Notes: generated by a model from the letters alone, not told the origin. A DNA stretch of 5,509 nucleotides from an uncultured Acidaminococcus sp. (GCA_900770265.1 CAAGJR010000223.1:1-5509); one strand, 5' to 3'; positions 1-5,474 are shown, counted from the stretch's first letter. Made by a program: numbers and translations.

Positions 1-29
1 AGTTCCAGAGACGATGTAATGGCATCCAT
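1..29 (-). CDS. 5' end of an unidentified gene (partial)
   Basis: On the minus strand, 16 nt after the decarboxylase stop codon, an ATG at 29-27 opens a frame reading MDAITSSLE that stays open to the window edge. A good Shine-Dalgarno, GGGAGG at 45-40, lies 10 nt upstream of this ATG. The short gap and the same strand suggest co-transcription with the decarboxylase beta subunit. Nine residues are too few to assign a family. A partner subunit or a substrate-processing enzyme would be reasonable, but this is only a guess from position. A second ATG at 25-23 in another frame is too far from the Shine-Dalgarno and is less likely. Confidence 0.5.
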
Positions 30-45
30 TGTTCCTGCACCTCCC

Positions 46-1197
46 TTACATCAATACCGGGATCAGGGCCATGACCAGGCCACCGGCCACCACACTGGCC
101 ACCTGGCCGGCCACGTTCACGCCGATGGCCGGCTGCAGGATGAAGTTCGTGGGGTCTTCCTGCAGGGCCATCCGGCTGATGACCCGCCCGGAAATGGGGA
201 AGGCGGAAATGCCGCAGGCCCCGATCATGGGGTTGATCTTCTTTTTCAGGAACAGGTTGGCCAGTTTGGCGAACAACAGGCCGCCCACCGTATCGAATAC
301 GAAGGCCACGGCCCCCAGGCACAGGATCTTCAGTACCTGCAGGGTCAGGATGTTCTCGGCGGTCATGGTGGCGCCCACGGTGATGCCCAGCAGCAGCGTC
401 ACCAGGTTCGTCAGTTCATTCTGGGCGCAGCCCGCCAGGCTGTCCGTGCAGCCGGACACCTTCAGCAGATTGCCGAACATCAGGGCCCCGATCAAAGGAA
501 CGGAAATGGGGGCGATGATGCCGGCGATCAGGGTGACCATCAGGGGGAACAGGAACAGGGCCGTCTTGGAAACCGGCTTTTCCTCCTGGTAGGGCATGCG
601 GATGAGCCGTTCTTCCCGGGTGGTCAGCAGCTTCACCACCGGCGGCTGGATGATGGGCACCAGGGACATGTAGCAGAAAGCTGTCACCGTCAGGGGCGCC
701 AGCATTTCCGTAGCGAATTTCTGGGCCACGAAGATGGTGGTGGGGCCGTCTGCGGCACCGATGATGCCGATGGAAGCCGCTTCGTTGAACGGGAAGCCGA
801 ACAGAGCGGCGCAGATCGTGGCCGCGAAGATGCCCAGATGGGCGGCTGCCGCGAACAGCATCATGTACGGCTTCCGCAGGAGCGGGGCGAAATCACACAT
901 GGCACCGATGCCGATGAAGATCAGCACCGGGAACAGTTCGTTGGCGATGCCCATATTGTACAGCACCGTCAGAAAGCCCGGTTCACCGCCGCCTGTGGGT
1001 ACCACGGCGAAATGGCCGGGGATGTTGGCCAAAATGCAGCCCACCCCCATGGGGAACAGCAGCACCGGTTCATACCCCTTGCGCACCCCCAGATAGATCA
1101 GGATGGCCCCGATCAGGAACATGACCCAGATGGTCCAGTCGCTCATGGCCAGTACCCCGGCGAACAGCTCCCGGAAAACAGTCGTTGCGTTTGACAT
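46..1197 (-). CDS. Sodium ion-translocating decarboxylase, beta subunit (OadB/GcdB/MmdB family)
   Basis: Integral membrane subunit that decarboxylates carboxybiotin carried by the gamma/biotin subunit and couples this to sodium export. The family serves oxaloacetate, glutaconyl-CoA and methylmalonyl-CoA decarboxylases. The substrate is set by the alpha subunit, which is not in this window, so the exact enzyme cannot be named. The 383-residue product is mostly hydrophobic, as expected for about 9-11 membrane segments. Family signatures seen: a GYEPVLLFPMG segment near residues 41-51, GAADGPTT at 148-155 with Asp150 matching the essential Asp203 of Klebsiella OadB, an IIQPP motif at 183-187, and a C-terminal GVNVAG at 359-364. 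A GTG at 1206 would add three residues, but it lies inside the Shine-Dalgarno GAGGTG, so ATG 1197 is preferred. It is the first gene after its own promoter and attenuator-like leader. In the Acidaminococcus gcdDCB operon the beta gene comes last, so this copy has a different arrangement. Confidence 0.95.
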   Translation of the reverse strand: MSNATTVFRELFAGVLAMSDWTIWVMFLIGAILIYLGVRKGYEPVLLFPMGVGCILANIPGHFAVVPTGGGEPGFLTVLYNMGIANELFPVLIFIGIGAMCDFAPLLRKPYMMLFAAAAHLGIFAATICAALFGFPFNEAASIGIIGAADGPTTIFVAQKFATEMLAPLTVTAFCYMSLVPIIQPPVVKLLTTREERLIRMPYQEEKPVSKTALFLFPLMVTLIAGIIAPISVPLIGALMFGNLLKVSGCTDSLAGCAQNELTNLVTLLLGITVGATMTAENILTLQVLKILCLGAVAFVFDTVGGLLFAKLANLFLKKKINPMIGACGISAFPISGRVISRMALQEDPTNFILQPAIGVNVAGQVASVVAGGLVMALIPVLM

Positions 1198-1203
1198 ACC
1201 TCT

Positions 1204-1209
1204 CACCTC
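1204..1209 (-). promoter_or_regulatory. Ribosome-binding site of the decarboxylase gene
   Basis: GAGGTG on the minus strand, 6 nt before ATG 1197-1195. It fixes the start at 1197 and argues against the in-frame GTG at 1206, which is part of the site itself. Confidence 0.8.
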
Positions 1210-1234
1210 ATCAAAAATTTATGCCAGGTTCCAT

Positions 1235-1273
1235 AAAAAAGAGGACCGGACATTTTTCAATGCCAGGTCCTCT
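1235..1273 (-). terminator. Intrinsic terminator inside the decarboxylase leader (attenuator candidate)
   Basis: On the minus strand AGAGGACC (1273-1266) pairs with GGTCCTCT (1247-1240). One U/C mismatch follows, then GGCATT (1264-1259) pairs with AATGTC (1254-1249, one G-U), closed by a GAAA tetraloop. The right arm runs directly into a T-run at 1240-1235. That is 14 base pairs plus a U-tract, a textbook rho-independent terminator, and it works only in the minus direction because the other side has no T-run. It lies between the promoter and the start codon of the sodium-pump gene. No gene ends just upstream of it, so it most likely attenuates the leader transcript or ends a small RNA. Confidence 0.85.
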
Positions 1274-1331
1274 GTATCCTTCCTACCCCTGTGCCATCCG
1301 CAGGAAGGTCATATCCAATTGGTACAGAGGC

Positions 1332-1360
1332 ATTATATCGTATTTGGCAATTTTACGCAA
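1332..1360 (-). promoter_or_regulatory. Sigma-A-type promoter for the decarboxylase gene
   Basis: On the minus strand TTGCGT (1360-1355) and a perfect TATAAT (1337-1332) are separated by 17 nt. This is the best promoter I can find facing the sodium-pump gene. The start of transcription is expected near 1325, about 130 nt before the start codon. The AT-rich stretch beyond it (1361-1378) contains GGT-T-AAAA and TTTTACC half-sites that form an imperfect inverted repeat. That could be an operator shared with the divergent promoter, but this is weak. Confidence 0.7.
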
Positions 1361-1408
1361 GGTTAAAATGGTTTTACCGGACCGTTATGAATCCAGAAAG
1401 GGGAACTG

Positions 1409-1417
1409 TGGTATAAT
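1409..1417 (+). promoter_or_regulatory. Extended -10 promoter for the dehydrogenase-ktrBA-methyltransferase operon
   Basis: TGGTATAAT, a perfect TATAAT at 1412-1417 preceded by the TG of an extended -10 element. No good -35 is seen at 16-18 nt upstream, which is common for extended -10 promoters. The start of transcription is expected near 1424, giving a leader of about 148 nt. The predicted start sites of the two divergent promoters are about 100 bp apart. Confidence 0.65.
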
Positions 1418-1429
1418 AAAAAACGATTA

Positions 1430-1453
1430 GGGTGTGGAACTGGTTCCACACCC
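1430..1453. repeat. Perfect inverted repeat (hairpin or operator) near the transcription start
   Basis: Arms GGGTGTGGAAC (1430-1440) and GTTCCACACCC (1443-1453) are exact reverse complements around a central TG. As RNA this gives about 10 base pairs with a CTGG loop. It lies just downstream of the predicted plus-strand start site, so it could be a repressor operator or a 5'-end hairpin that stabilises the mRNA. On the minus strand it is followed, after 6 nt, by six Ts, so a weak terminator in that direction is also possible. No plus-strand U-tract follows it. Confidence 0.75.
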
Positions 1454-1482
1454 GTCACTAGTCACTAGTCTCTAGTCTCTAG
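1454..1482. repeat. Four tandem 7-bp repeats
   Basis: GTCACTA at 1454-1460 and 1461-1467, then GTCTCTA at 1468-1474 and 1475-1481, followed by G. Two exact copies of each variant, differing at one base. The block lies in the untranslated leader of the plus-strand operon, between the inverted repeat and the next hairpin. Copy number could vary by slippage, but nothing in a single sequence shows that it does. Confidence 0.9.
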
Positions 1483-1490
1483 CCCAAGGA

Positions 1491-1547
1491 AGCCAGCGGT
1501 GCTGGCTGAGGAAAGAAAACAAGCTGGAAGGCAATTTTTCCAGTTTG
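1491..1547 (+). promoter_or_regulatory. Two further hairpins in the operon leader
   Basis: Hairpin one: AGCCAGC (1491-1497) with GCTGGCT (1501-1507), loop GGT. Hairpin two: CAAGCTGGAA (1520-1529) with TTCCAGTTTG (1538-1547), 10 pairs with one G-U, loop of 8 nt. Neither is followed by a U-tract, so they are not terminators. The second ends 8 nt before the Shine-Dalgarno and leaves it single-stranded. I do not recognise a riboswitch class here. Confidence 0.5.
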
Positions 1548-1555
1548 AAAATAAA

Positions 1556-1562
1556 AGGGGAG
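1556..1562 (+). promoter_or_regulatory. Ribosome-binding site of the FMN enzyme gene
   Basis: AGGGGAG lies 9 nt before ATG 1572 but only 3 nt before the in-frame TTG 1566. It therefore supports the ATG as the start. Confidence 0.75.
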
Positions 1563-1571
1563 TGATTGGCA

Positions 1572-2585
1572 ATGGATTATAAGGAACTGATGGAAAATGC
1601 GCGCAAATGTCTGGGAAAATGCAAAGGGTGCCCGGTCTGCAACGGGGTGGCCTGCCGCAATATGATCCCGGGGCCCGGTGCCAAGGGTGTGGGCGATACC
1701 GCCATCCGTAACTATAACAAATGGCAGGAAATCCGTGTGGTCATGGATACTCTGTGCGAAAAGCGCCCGGTGGATACCAGCCTGGAGCTGTTCGGCAAGA
1801 CGTTCAAATACCCGATCTTCGCCGGCCCGGTGGGGGCTGTGGCCATGCACTACAGCGACAAGTACAACGATGTGACCTACAACGCTGAACTGGTGCCCGG
1901 TGCCGCAGAAGCCGGCATCGCTGCCTTTACCGGCGACGGCATGGATCCTCAGGTCATGAAGGGCGCCACGGACGCCATCAAGGCCTGCGGCGGCCTGGGC
2001 GTGCCCACGGTGAAACCCTGGAACACCCAGATGATTGCGGAAAAGATGGAAGAAGTAAAGGCCTCCAACGCCTTTGCCGTGGCCATGGACGTGGATGCCG
2101 CCGGTCTGCCCTTCCTGAAGAACTTCGTTCCTCCTGCGGGCAGCAAGTCCGTTGATGAAATGAAAGAAATCATCCAAATGGCTGGACGGCCGTTCATCAT
2201 CAAGGGCATCATGAGCGTGAAGGGTGCTCTGAAGGCCAAGGAAGCCGGTGCCTCCGCCATCGTGGTCTCCAACCATGGGGGCCGTGTGCTGGACCAGAGC
2301 CCGGCAACGGCGGAAGTGCTGGAAGAAATCGCGGTGGCCGTGGGTGGCAGCATGAAGATCTTCGTGGACGGCGGCATCCGCAGCGGCGTGGATGTGTTCA
2401 AGGCCCTGGCCATGGGGGCTGATGCCGTGCTGATCGCCCGTCCGTTCGTGAATGCGGTCTATGGCGGCGGCAAGAAAGGCGTGAAGATCCTGGCGGACAA
2501 GCTGGGCGCCGAACTGGCCGATACCATGGAAATGTGCGGTGCTGCTTCCCTGAAGGAAATCACCGCGGAAATGATCCGGAAATAA
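1572..2585 (+). CDS. FMN-dependent alpha-hydroxy-acid dehydrogenase-like protein with Cys-rich N-terminus
   Basis: A 337-residue TIM-barrel flavoprotein of the lactate/glycolate oxidase superfamily, expected in the cytoplasm and expected to oxidise a 2-hydroxy acid through FMN. In an anaerobe a dehydrogenase role is likelier than an oxidase. Seen: Lys211 in IIKGIM (flavin-contacting Lys), SNHGGR at 233-238 with the catalytic base His235 and the substrate-carboxylate Arg238, and the FMN-phosphate region DGGIRSG (266-272) to ARPF (289-292). Odd points: five cysteines at 13, 17, 20, 23 and 28 (C-x3-C-x2-C-x2-C-x4-C) suggest a metal or Fe-S site. The family's FQLY segment is replaced by VPTVKPW (144-150), and the DTP-x-LGRR segment is replaced by DVDAAGLPFL, so the usual active-site Tyr and Arg are not evident. 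The substrate is therefore unknown. It is the first gene of the operon, and ktrB starts 12 nt after its stop. NCBI-style naming would be alpha-hydroxy-acid oxidizing protein. Confidence 0.9.
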   Translation: MDYKELMENARKCLGKCKGCPVCNGVACRNMIPGPGAKGVGDTAIRNYNKWQEIRVVMDTLCEKRPVDTSLELFGKTFKYPIFAGPVGAVAMHYSDKYNDVTYNAELVPGAAEAGIAAFTGDGMDPQVMKGATDAIKACGGLGVPTVKPWNTQMIAEKMEEVKASNAFAVAMDVDAAGLPFLKNFVPPAGSKSVDEMKEIIQMAGRPFIIKGIMSVKGALKAKEAGASAIVVSNHGGRVLDQSPATAEVLEEIAVAVGGSMKIFVDGGIRSGVDVFKALAMGADAVLIARPFVNAVYGGGKKGVKILADKLGAELADTMEMCGAASLKEITAEMIRK

Positions 2586-2589
2586 GGTG
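2584..2589 (+). promoter_or_regulatory. Ribosome-binding site of ktrB, overlapping the previous stop codon
   Basis: AAGGTG starts within the TAA of the preceding gene and lies 8 nt before TTG 2598. It supports the non-ATG start and suggests coupled translation. Confidence 0.75.
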
Positions 2590-2597
2590 CAGTCATC

Positions 2598-3926
2598 TTG
2601 AACCAGATTAGACGTTTTTCTCCTTCCCAGCTGATCGCCCTGACGTTCGTGGGGCTGATCCTGGCCGGCGCCCTGCTGCTGATGCTTCCCATCGCCAGCA
2701 CGGACGGCAGTTCTCTGTCCTTTGTGGATGCCCTGTTCACGGCCACCTCAGCCTCCTGTGTCACCGGGCTGGTGGTGGTGGATACGGGAACGTATTTTTC
2801 TGTGTTCGGGCAGCTGGTAGTCATCGCGCTGATCCAACTGGGTGGCCTGGGGCTGGTGCTCTTCGCCACCCTTTTCTCTGTGGTCATGCGGAAGAAAATC
2901 GACCTGCAGTCCCGGCTGAACATCCAGGCGTCCCTGAACCAGGATGAACTGGATGGGGTGGTGCGCATGAGCATCCGCATCGCCAAATACACCGTGGCCA
3001 TCGAGGCCTTCTTCGGCACGGTGCTGGCCCTGCGGTTCTTTCCGGAGTACGGCCTGAAGGGCATCTATTTCGGCTACTGGCATGCGGTGTCGGCGTTCTG
3101 CAACGCCGGCTTCGACCTGTTCGGCCACTACCAGAGCCTGACGGCCTATGTGGGTGACCCGGTGGTGAACCTGTCCATCTGCCTGTGCATCATCCTGGGC
3201 GGCCTGGGCTTTGCCGTCATGCGGGACGTGCTGAAAAAGAAGCAGTTCCACACCCTGAAGCTCCACAGCAAGCTGGTGCTGACGGCCACGGCGGCCCTCA
3301 TCGTGGTGGGCACGGTGGTTATCGCCCTTCTGGAATGGCACAACCCGGGGACGCTGGGGAACCTGTCCGGCAGCGACGCATTCTGGGCCAGCTTCATGCA
3401 GTCCGTAAGCCCCCGTACGGCCGGGTTCAACACCATCGACATGAACTCCCTGCGGGTGCCCACCATGATCTTCATCATCATCCTGATGTTCATCGGGGCC
3501 AGCCCGGCATCCACGGGCGGCGGCATCAAGACCACCACCTTTGCCCTGATCCTCCTGAACATCTCCCAGGTGGTGCGGGGCCGCAGCGAGTGTGAAATCT
3601 TCGGACGCCGGGTGGGGGACGACACCATCTTCCAGGCTTTTGCCATCACCAGCATGTCTCTTTTGTGGGTGACGTTCGCCACCCTGGCGGTGACCTGCCT
3701 GGAGGATACGTCGTTTTTGTACGCCCTGTTCGAGGTGGTGTCGGCCTTTGCCACGGTGGGGCTTTCCACTGGGCTCAGCCAGCACATCTGCACCGCCAGC
3801 AAGATCATCCTGATTCTGAGCATGTACGCCGGGCGGGTGGGGTTCATGACCTTCGCCCTGGCCCTGACGGCACAGAAGCCGGAAAAACATATCCATTATC
3901 CCAAAGAGAATATCATCATCGGTTAG
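2598..3926 (+). CDS. ktrB: KtrB/TrkH-family potassium uptake channel subunit
   Basis: Membrane subunit that conducts potassium inward and, with the KtrA ring, forms the Ktr uptake system. In studied Ktr systems uptake is often sodium-dependent. The 442 residues match KtrB length. The four membrane-pore-membrane repeats are visible through their filter loops: CVTGL (54-58), FCNAGFD (167-173), RTAGFN (273-278) and FATVGLS (384-390), each with the filter glycine. GASPASTGGGIKTTT (300-314) is the flexible intramembrane gate loop of the third repeat, and Arg413 in AGRVGF is the conserved Arg of the last helix. The start is TTG, chosen by its Shine-Dalgarno and by the natural N-terminus MNQIRRFSPSQ. 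ktrA follows after 12 nt, and its Shine-Dalgarno AGGAG overlaps the ktrB stop, so the two are clearly co-expressed. TrkH is the alternative name, but length and the single-RCK partner favour KtrB. Confidence 0.95.
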   Translation: MNQIRRFSPSQLIALTFVGLILAGALLLMLPIASTDGSSLSFVDALFTATSASCVTGLVVVDTGTYFSVFGQLVVIALIQLGGLGLVLFATLFSVVMRKKIDLQSRLNIQASLNQDELDGVVRMSIRIAKYTVAIEAFFGTVLALRFFPEYGLKGIYFGYWHAVSAFCNAGFDLFGHYQSLTAYVGDPVVNLSICLCIILGGLGFAVMRDVLKKKQFHTLKLHSKLVLTATAALIVVGTVVIALLEWHNPGTLGNLSGSDAFWASFMQSVSPRTAGFNTIDMNSLRVPTMIFIIILMFIGASPASTGGGIKTTTFALILLNISQVVRGRSECEIFGRRVGDDTIFQAFAITSMSLLWVTFATLAVTCLEDTSFLYALFEVVSAFATVGLSTGLSQHICTASKIILILSMYAGRVGFMTFALALTAQKPEKHIHYPKENIIIG

Positions 3927-3938
3927 GAGCTGTCACAT

Positions 3939-4598
3939 ATGAAAGACAAACGGCAATTCATCGTCTGGGGCCTGGGCCGCTTCGGCAGCAGCATCGCAGA
4001 GACGCTGACTTCGCTGGGGCACGAGGTCCTGGGCATCGACAATAACGAAGATGTGGTGGAGAACATGGCAGACAAACTGACCCATGCGGTGGTCTGCGAT
4101 GTCATCGACGAAAAAACGGTCAAAAGCCTGGGGGTGCGGAACTTCGACGTGGGCATCGTGGCCATCGGGACGTTGGAACCCAGTCTGCTGGCTACCATGC
4201 TGCTGAAGGAGGCCGGCGTCAAGACCATCGTGGCCAAAGCCTCCAACAGCATCCATGCCAAGATGCTGAAGAAGCTGGGCGCCACCCAGATCATTTCCCC
4301 GGAGCGGGACATGGGGCGGCGGGTGGCCCACAACCTGGCCTATACGAACATCCTGGATTTCGTGGAGCTGTCCGACAACATCTGCCTCATGGAAGTAAAG
4401 CTGAAACCGGATATGTACGGCAAGAGCCTGGCGGAAATGGACGTGCGGAAAAAATACAATGTGAACGTGGTGGCCGTGAAGCATAAGGACGGCACCAGCG
4501 AAATGACCCTGGAACCCGACCGGCCCCTGAAAGATGGGGATATGCTGGTGGTCATCGGAACGAGAAAAAGTGTAGAAGCCCTGGAGGACGGCATATGA
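3939..4598 (+). CDS. ktrA: KtrA/TrkA-family potassium uptake regulatory subunit (RCK protein)
   Basis: Cytoplasmic gating protein that forms a ring on KtrB and controls potassium flux by binding nucleotides (ATP/ADP in studied KtrA proteins) and, in some species, cyclic di-AMP. The 219 residues hold one RCK_N Rossmann domain (about 5-125) and one RCK_C domain (about 138-219). This is the KtrA layout, not the doubled TrkA of enterobacteria. Seen: the dinucleotide-binding loop GLGRFG (11-16), the acidic Asp34 after strand two in GIDNN, the segment CDVID (53-57), and the hallmark HAKMLKKLGATQIISPERD at 106-124. The Shine-Dalgarno AGGAG lies 9 nt before ATG 3939. Its last codons overlap the next gene by 4 nt (ATGA). 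Whether the RCK_C domain binds cyclic di-AMP cannot be read from motifs here. Confidence 0.95.
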   Translation: MKDKRQFIVWGLGRFGSSIAETLTSLGHEVLGIDNNEDVVENMADKLTHAVVCDVIDEKTVKSLGVRNFDVGIVAIGTLEPSLLATMLLKEAGVKTIVAKASNSIHAKMLKKLGATQIISPERDMGRRVAHNLAYTNILDFVELSDNICLMEVKLKPDMYGKSLAEMDVRKKYNVNVVAVKHKDGTSEMTLEPDRPLKDGDMLVVIGTRKSVEALEDGI

Positions 4599-5374
4599 TC
4601 CAAACCATCACTTCTTTGAAAAACGACCTGGTGAAGCGGGCAGCTTCCCTGAAGGTAAAGAAATACCGCCAGCGGGAGGGTTTGTTCCTGCTGGAGGGGA
4701 AACGGGCGGTGGAGGAGGCCCTGGCTTCCGGCTGGAAGCTGCAGTGCCTGTTCTATACGAAACTGCCGGCAGGCTGGGAAAACCGGGCACAGGAAAGCCC
4801 GCTGCCCTGGTACGAAGTGCCCCTGCCCGTGCTGCAGAAGATCACGGCCACGGAGGACCCCCAGAGCGTGGCGGCCCTGGTGGAACTGAAACAGGAAGAC
4901 CTGGCGTCCTTTGCACCGGAACTGGGTCTGGTACTGGTGCTGGATGAAATCCGGGATCCGGGGAACCTGGGAACCCTGATCCGGACAGCGGACGCCCTGG
5001 GCGCCAAAGGGGTCGTGCTGCTGGAAAACACGGCGGACCTGTACAATCCCAAGGTGGTGCGCAGCACCATGGGGAGCCTGTTCCACCTGCCCATCTTCAC
5101 GGGCGTCAGCGTGGACGCGCTGGCCGCCTGGTGCAAAAAGCGGCAGTTCGCCCTGTGGGCCACGGCTCTCGAAGGGGCGGAGGACGTAACGAAGCTCCGG
5201 TGGCCGCAGAAAGTGGCCCTGGTGCTGGGCAGCGAGGCCGAAGGGGTGAGTCCGGAACTCCTTGCCAAAGCGGACCAGAAGGTGAAGATCCCCATGGCCG
5301 GTCACGCCGAAAGCCTGAACGTGGCCATCGCCGGCGGCATTTTGTTATTTGAAGCCAGCCGGAATCAGAAATAA
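4595..5374 (+). CDS. TrmH/SpoU-family RNA 2'-O-ribose methyltransferase
   Basis: Transfers a methyl group from S-adenosylmethionine to a ribose 2'-OH of rRNA or tRNA. The exact target nucleotide is not predictable from the sequence. The 259 residues comprise an N-terminal substrate-binding domain (about 4-100, with YRQREGLFLLEGKRAVEEAL as its signature at 24-43) and a C-terminal SPOUT knot domain. The three SpoU motifs are all present: DEIRDPGNLGTLIRTADALG (117-136, with Asn124 and the catalytic-type Arg130), LVLGSEAEG (209-217), and IPMAGHAESLNVAIAGG (232-248, with Ser240 and Asn242). The gene overlaps ktrA by 4 nt (ATGA) and has GGAGG 7 nt upstream, so translation is probably coupled. In many Firmicutes a homologue (YsgA type) sits before pheST. 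Whether that is so here lies beyond the window. RlmB is a relative, but the target is not certain enough for a symbol. Confidence 0.92.
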   Translation: MIQTITSLKNDLVKRAASLKVKKYRQREGLFLLEGKRAVEEALASGWKLQCLFYTKLPAGWENRAQESPLPWYEVPLPVLQKITATEDPQSVAALVELKQEDLASFAPELGLVLVLDEIRDPGNLGTLIRTADALGAKGVVLLENTADLYNPKVVRSTMGSLFHLPIFTGVSVDALAAWCKKRQFALWATALEGAEDVTKLRWPQKVALVLGSEAEGVSPELLAKADQKVKIPMAGHAESLNVAIAGGILLFEASRNQK

Positions 5375-5390
5375 TCAATCCTGGAATGGC

Positions 5391-5474
5391 TCTACCGGGC
5401 GATATTTTGCCTGCCCTGTGCACTTCGGTCAAAGTGTACATTTCTTGGCGGGTCTACCGGGCGATATTTTGCCT
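5391..5474. repeat. 22-bp direct repeat in the operon tail
   Basis: The 22 bases at 5391-5412 are repeated exactly at 5453-5474 (beginning TCTACCGGGCGATATT), with 40 bp between the copies and a period of 62 bp. Each copy starts with TCTACCGGG, which can pair with the single GGTAGACC at 5489-5496, so the two copies compete for one partner arm. Only two copies are seen. The spacer is itself a hairpin, so this is not a CRISPR pattern. Confidence 0.85.
5417..5446 (+). terminator. Possible terminator of the operon
   Basis: TGTGCACTT (5417-5425) pairs with AAGTGTACA (5432-5440), nine pairs with one G-U, around a six-base loop. TTTCTT follows at 5441-5446. It lies 42 nt after the methyltransferase stop. 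The U-tract is interrupted and the stem is not very GC-rich, so termination may be partial. The outer bases 5410-5415 can also pair with 5447-5452, which would bury the T-run. Confidence 0.45.

Larger units (their letters stand above)
1198..1325 (-). promoter_or_regulatory. Structured 5' leader of the decarboxylase gene (possible riboswitch or small RNA)
   Basis: The predicted transcript starts near 1325 and has about 128 nt before the start codon. Its first half can form a hairpin, CCTTCCT (1308-1302) with AGGAAGG (1284-1278), around a 17-nt loop rich in G. The intrinsic terminator follows at 1273-1235, then the ribosome-binding site. A promoter, a folded segment, a terminator and then a gene is the usual layout of transcription attenuation. 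I do not recognise the fold as a known riboswitch class. An alternative is a stand-alone small RNA of about 90 nt from 1325 to 1236. Confidence 0.55.

Noticed and set aside
19..1194. Long plus-strand open frame opposite the decarboxylase gene.
   Set aside because: Low-complexity, Gln/His/Gly-rich translation typical of the antisense of a GC-rich gene. The minus-strand product has clear family motifs.
1283..1312. A nine-codon leader peptide (MTFLRMAQG then stop) on the minus strand in the decarboxylase leader.
   Set aside because: No convincing Shine-Dalgarno, and no run of a regulatory codon. A translated attenuator is possible but not supported.
1430..1453. The palindrome as a rho-independent terminator.
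   Set aside because: No T-run on the plus side. On the minus side the Ts start 6 nt after the stem, and no minus-strand gene ends upstream.
2748..3896. Long minus-strand open frame opposite ktrB.
   Set aside because: His/Gln/Gly-rich antisense shadow with no recognisable domain. KtrB motifs are unambiguous on the plus strand.
4340..5305. Minus-strand open frame spanning the ktrA/methyltransferase junction.
   Set aside because: It crosses two well-supported genes, lacks a credible ribosome-binding site and has antisense-type composition.
5391..5474. Start of a CRISPR array.
   Set aside because: Only two 22-bp repeats, the 40-bp spacer is itself a hairpin, and the second copy is part of an inverted repeat. 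No cas gene is in the window.
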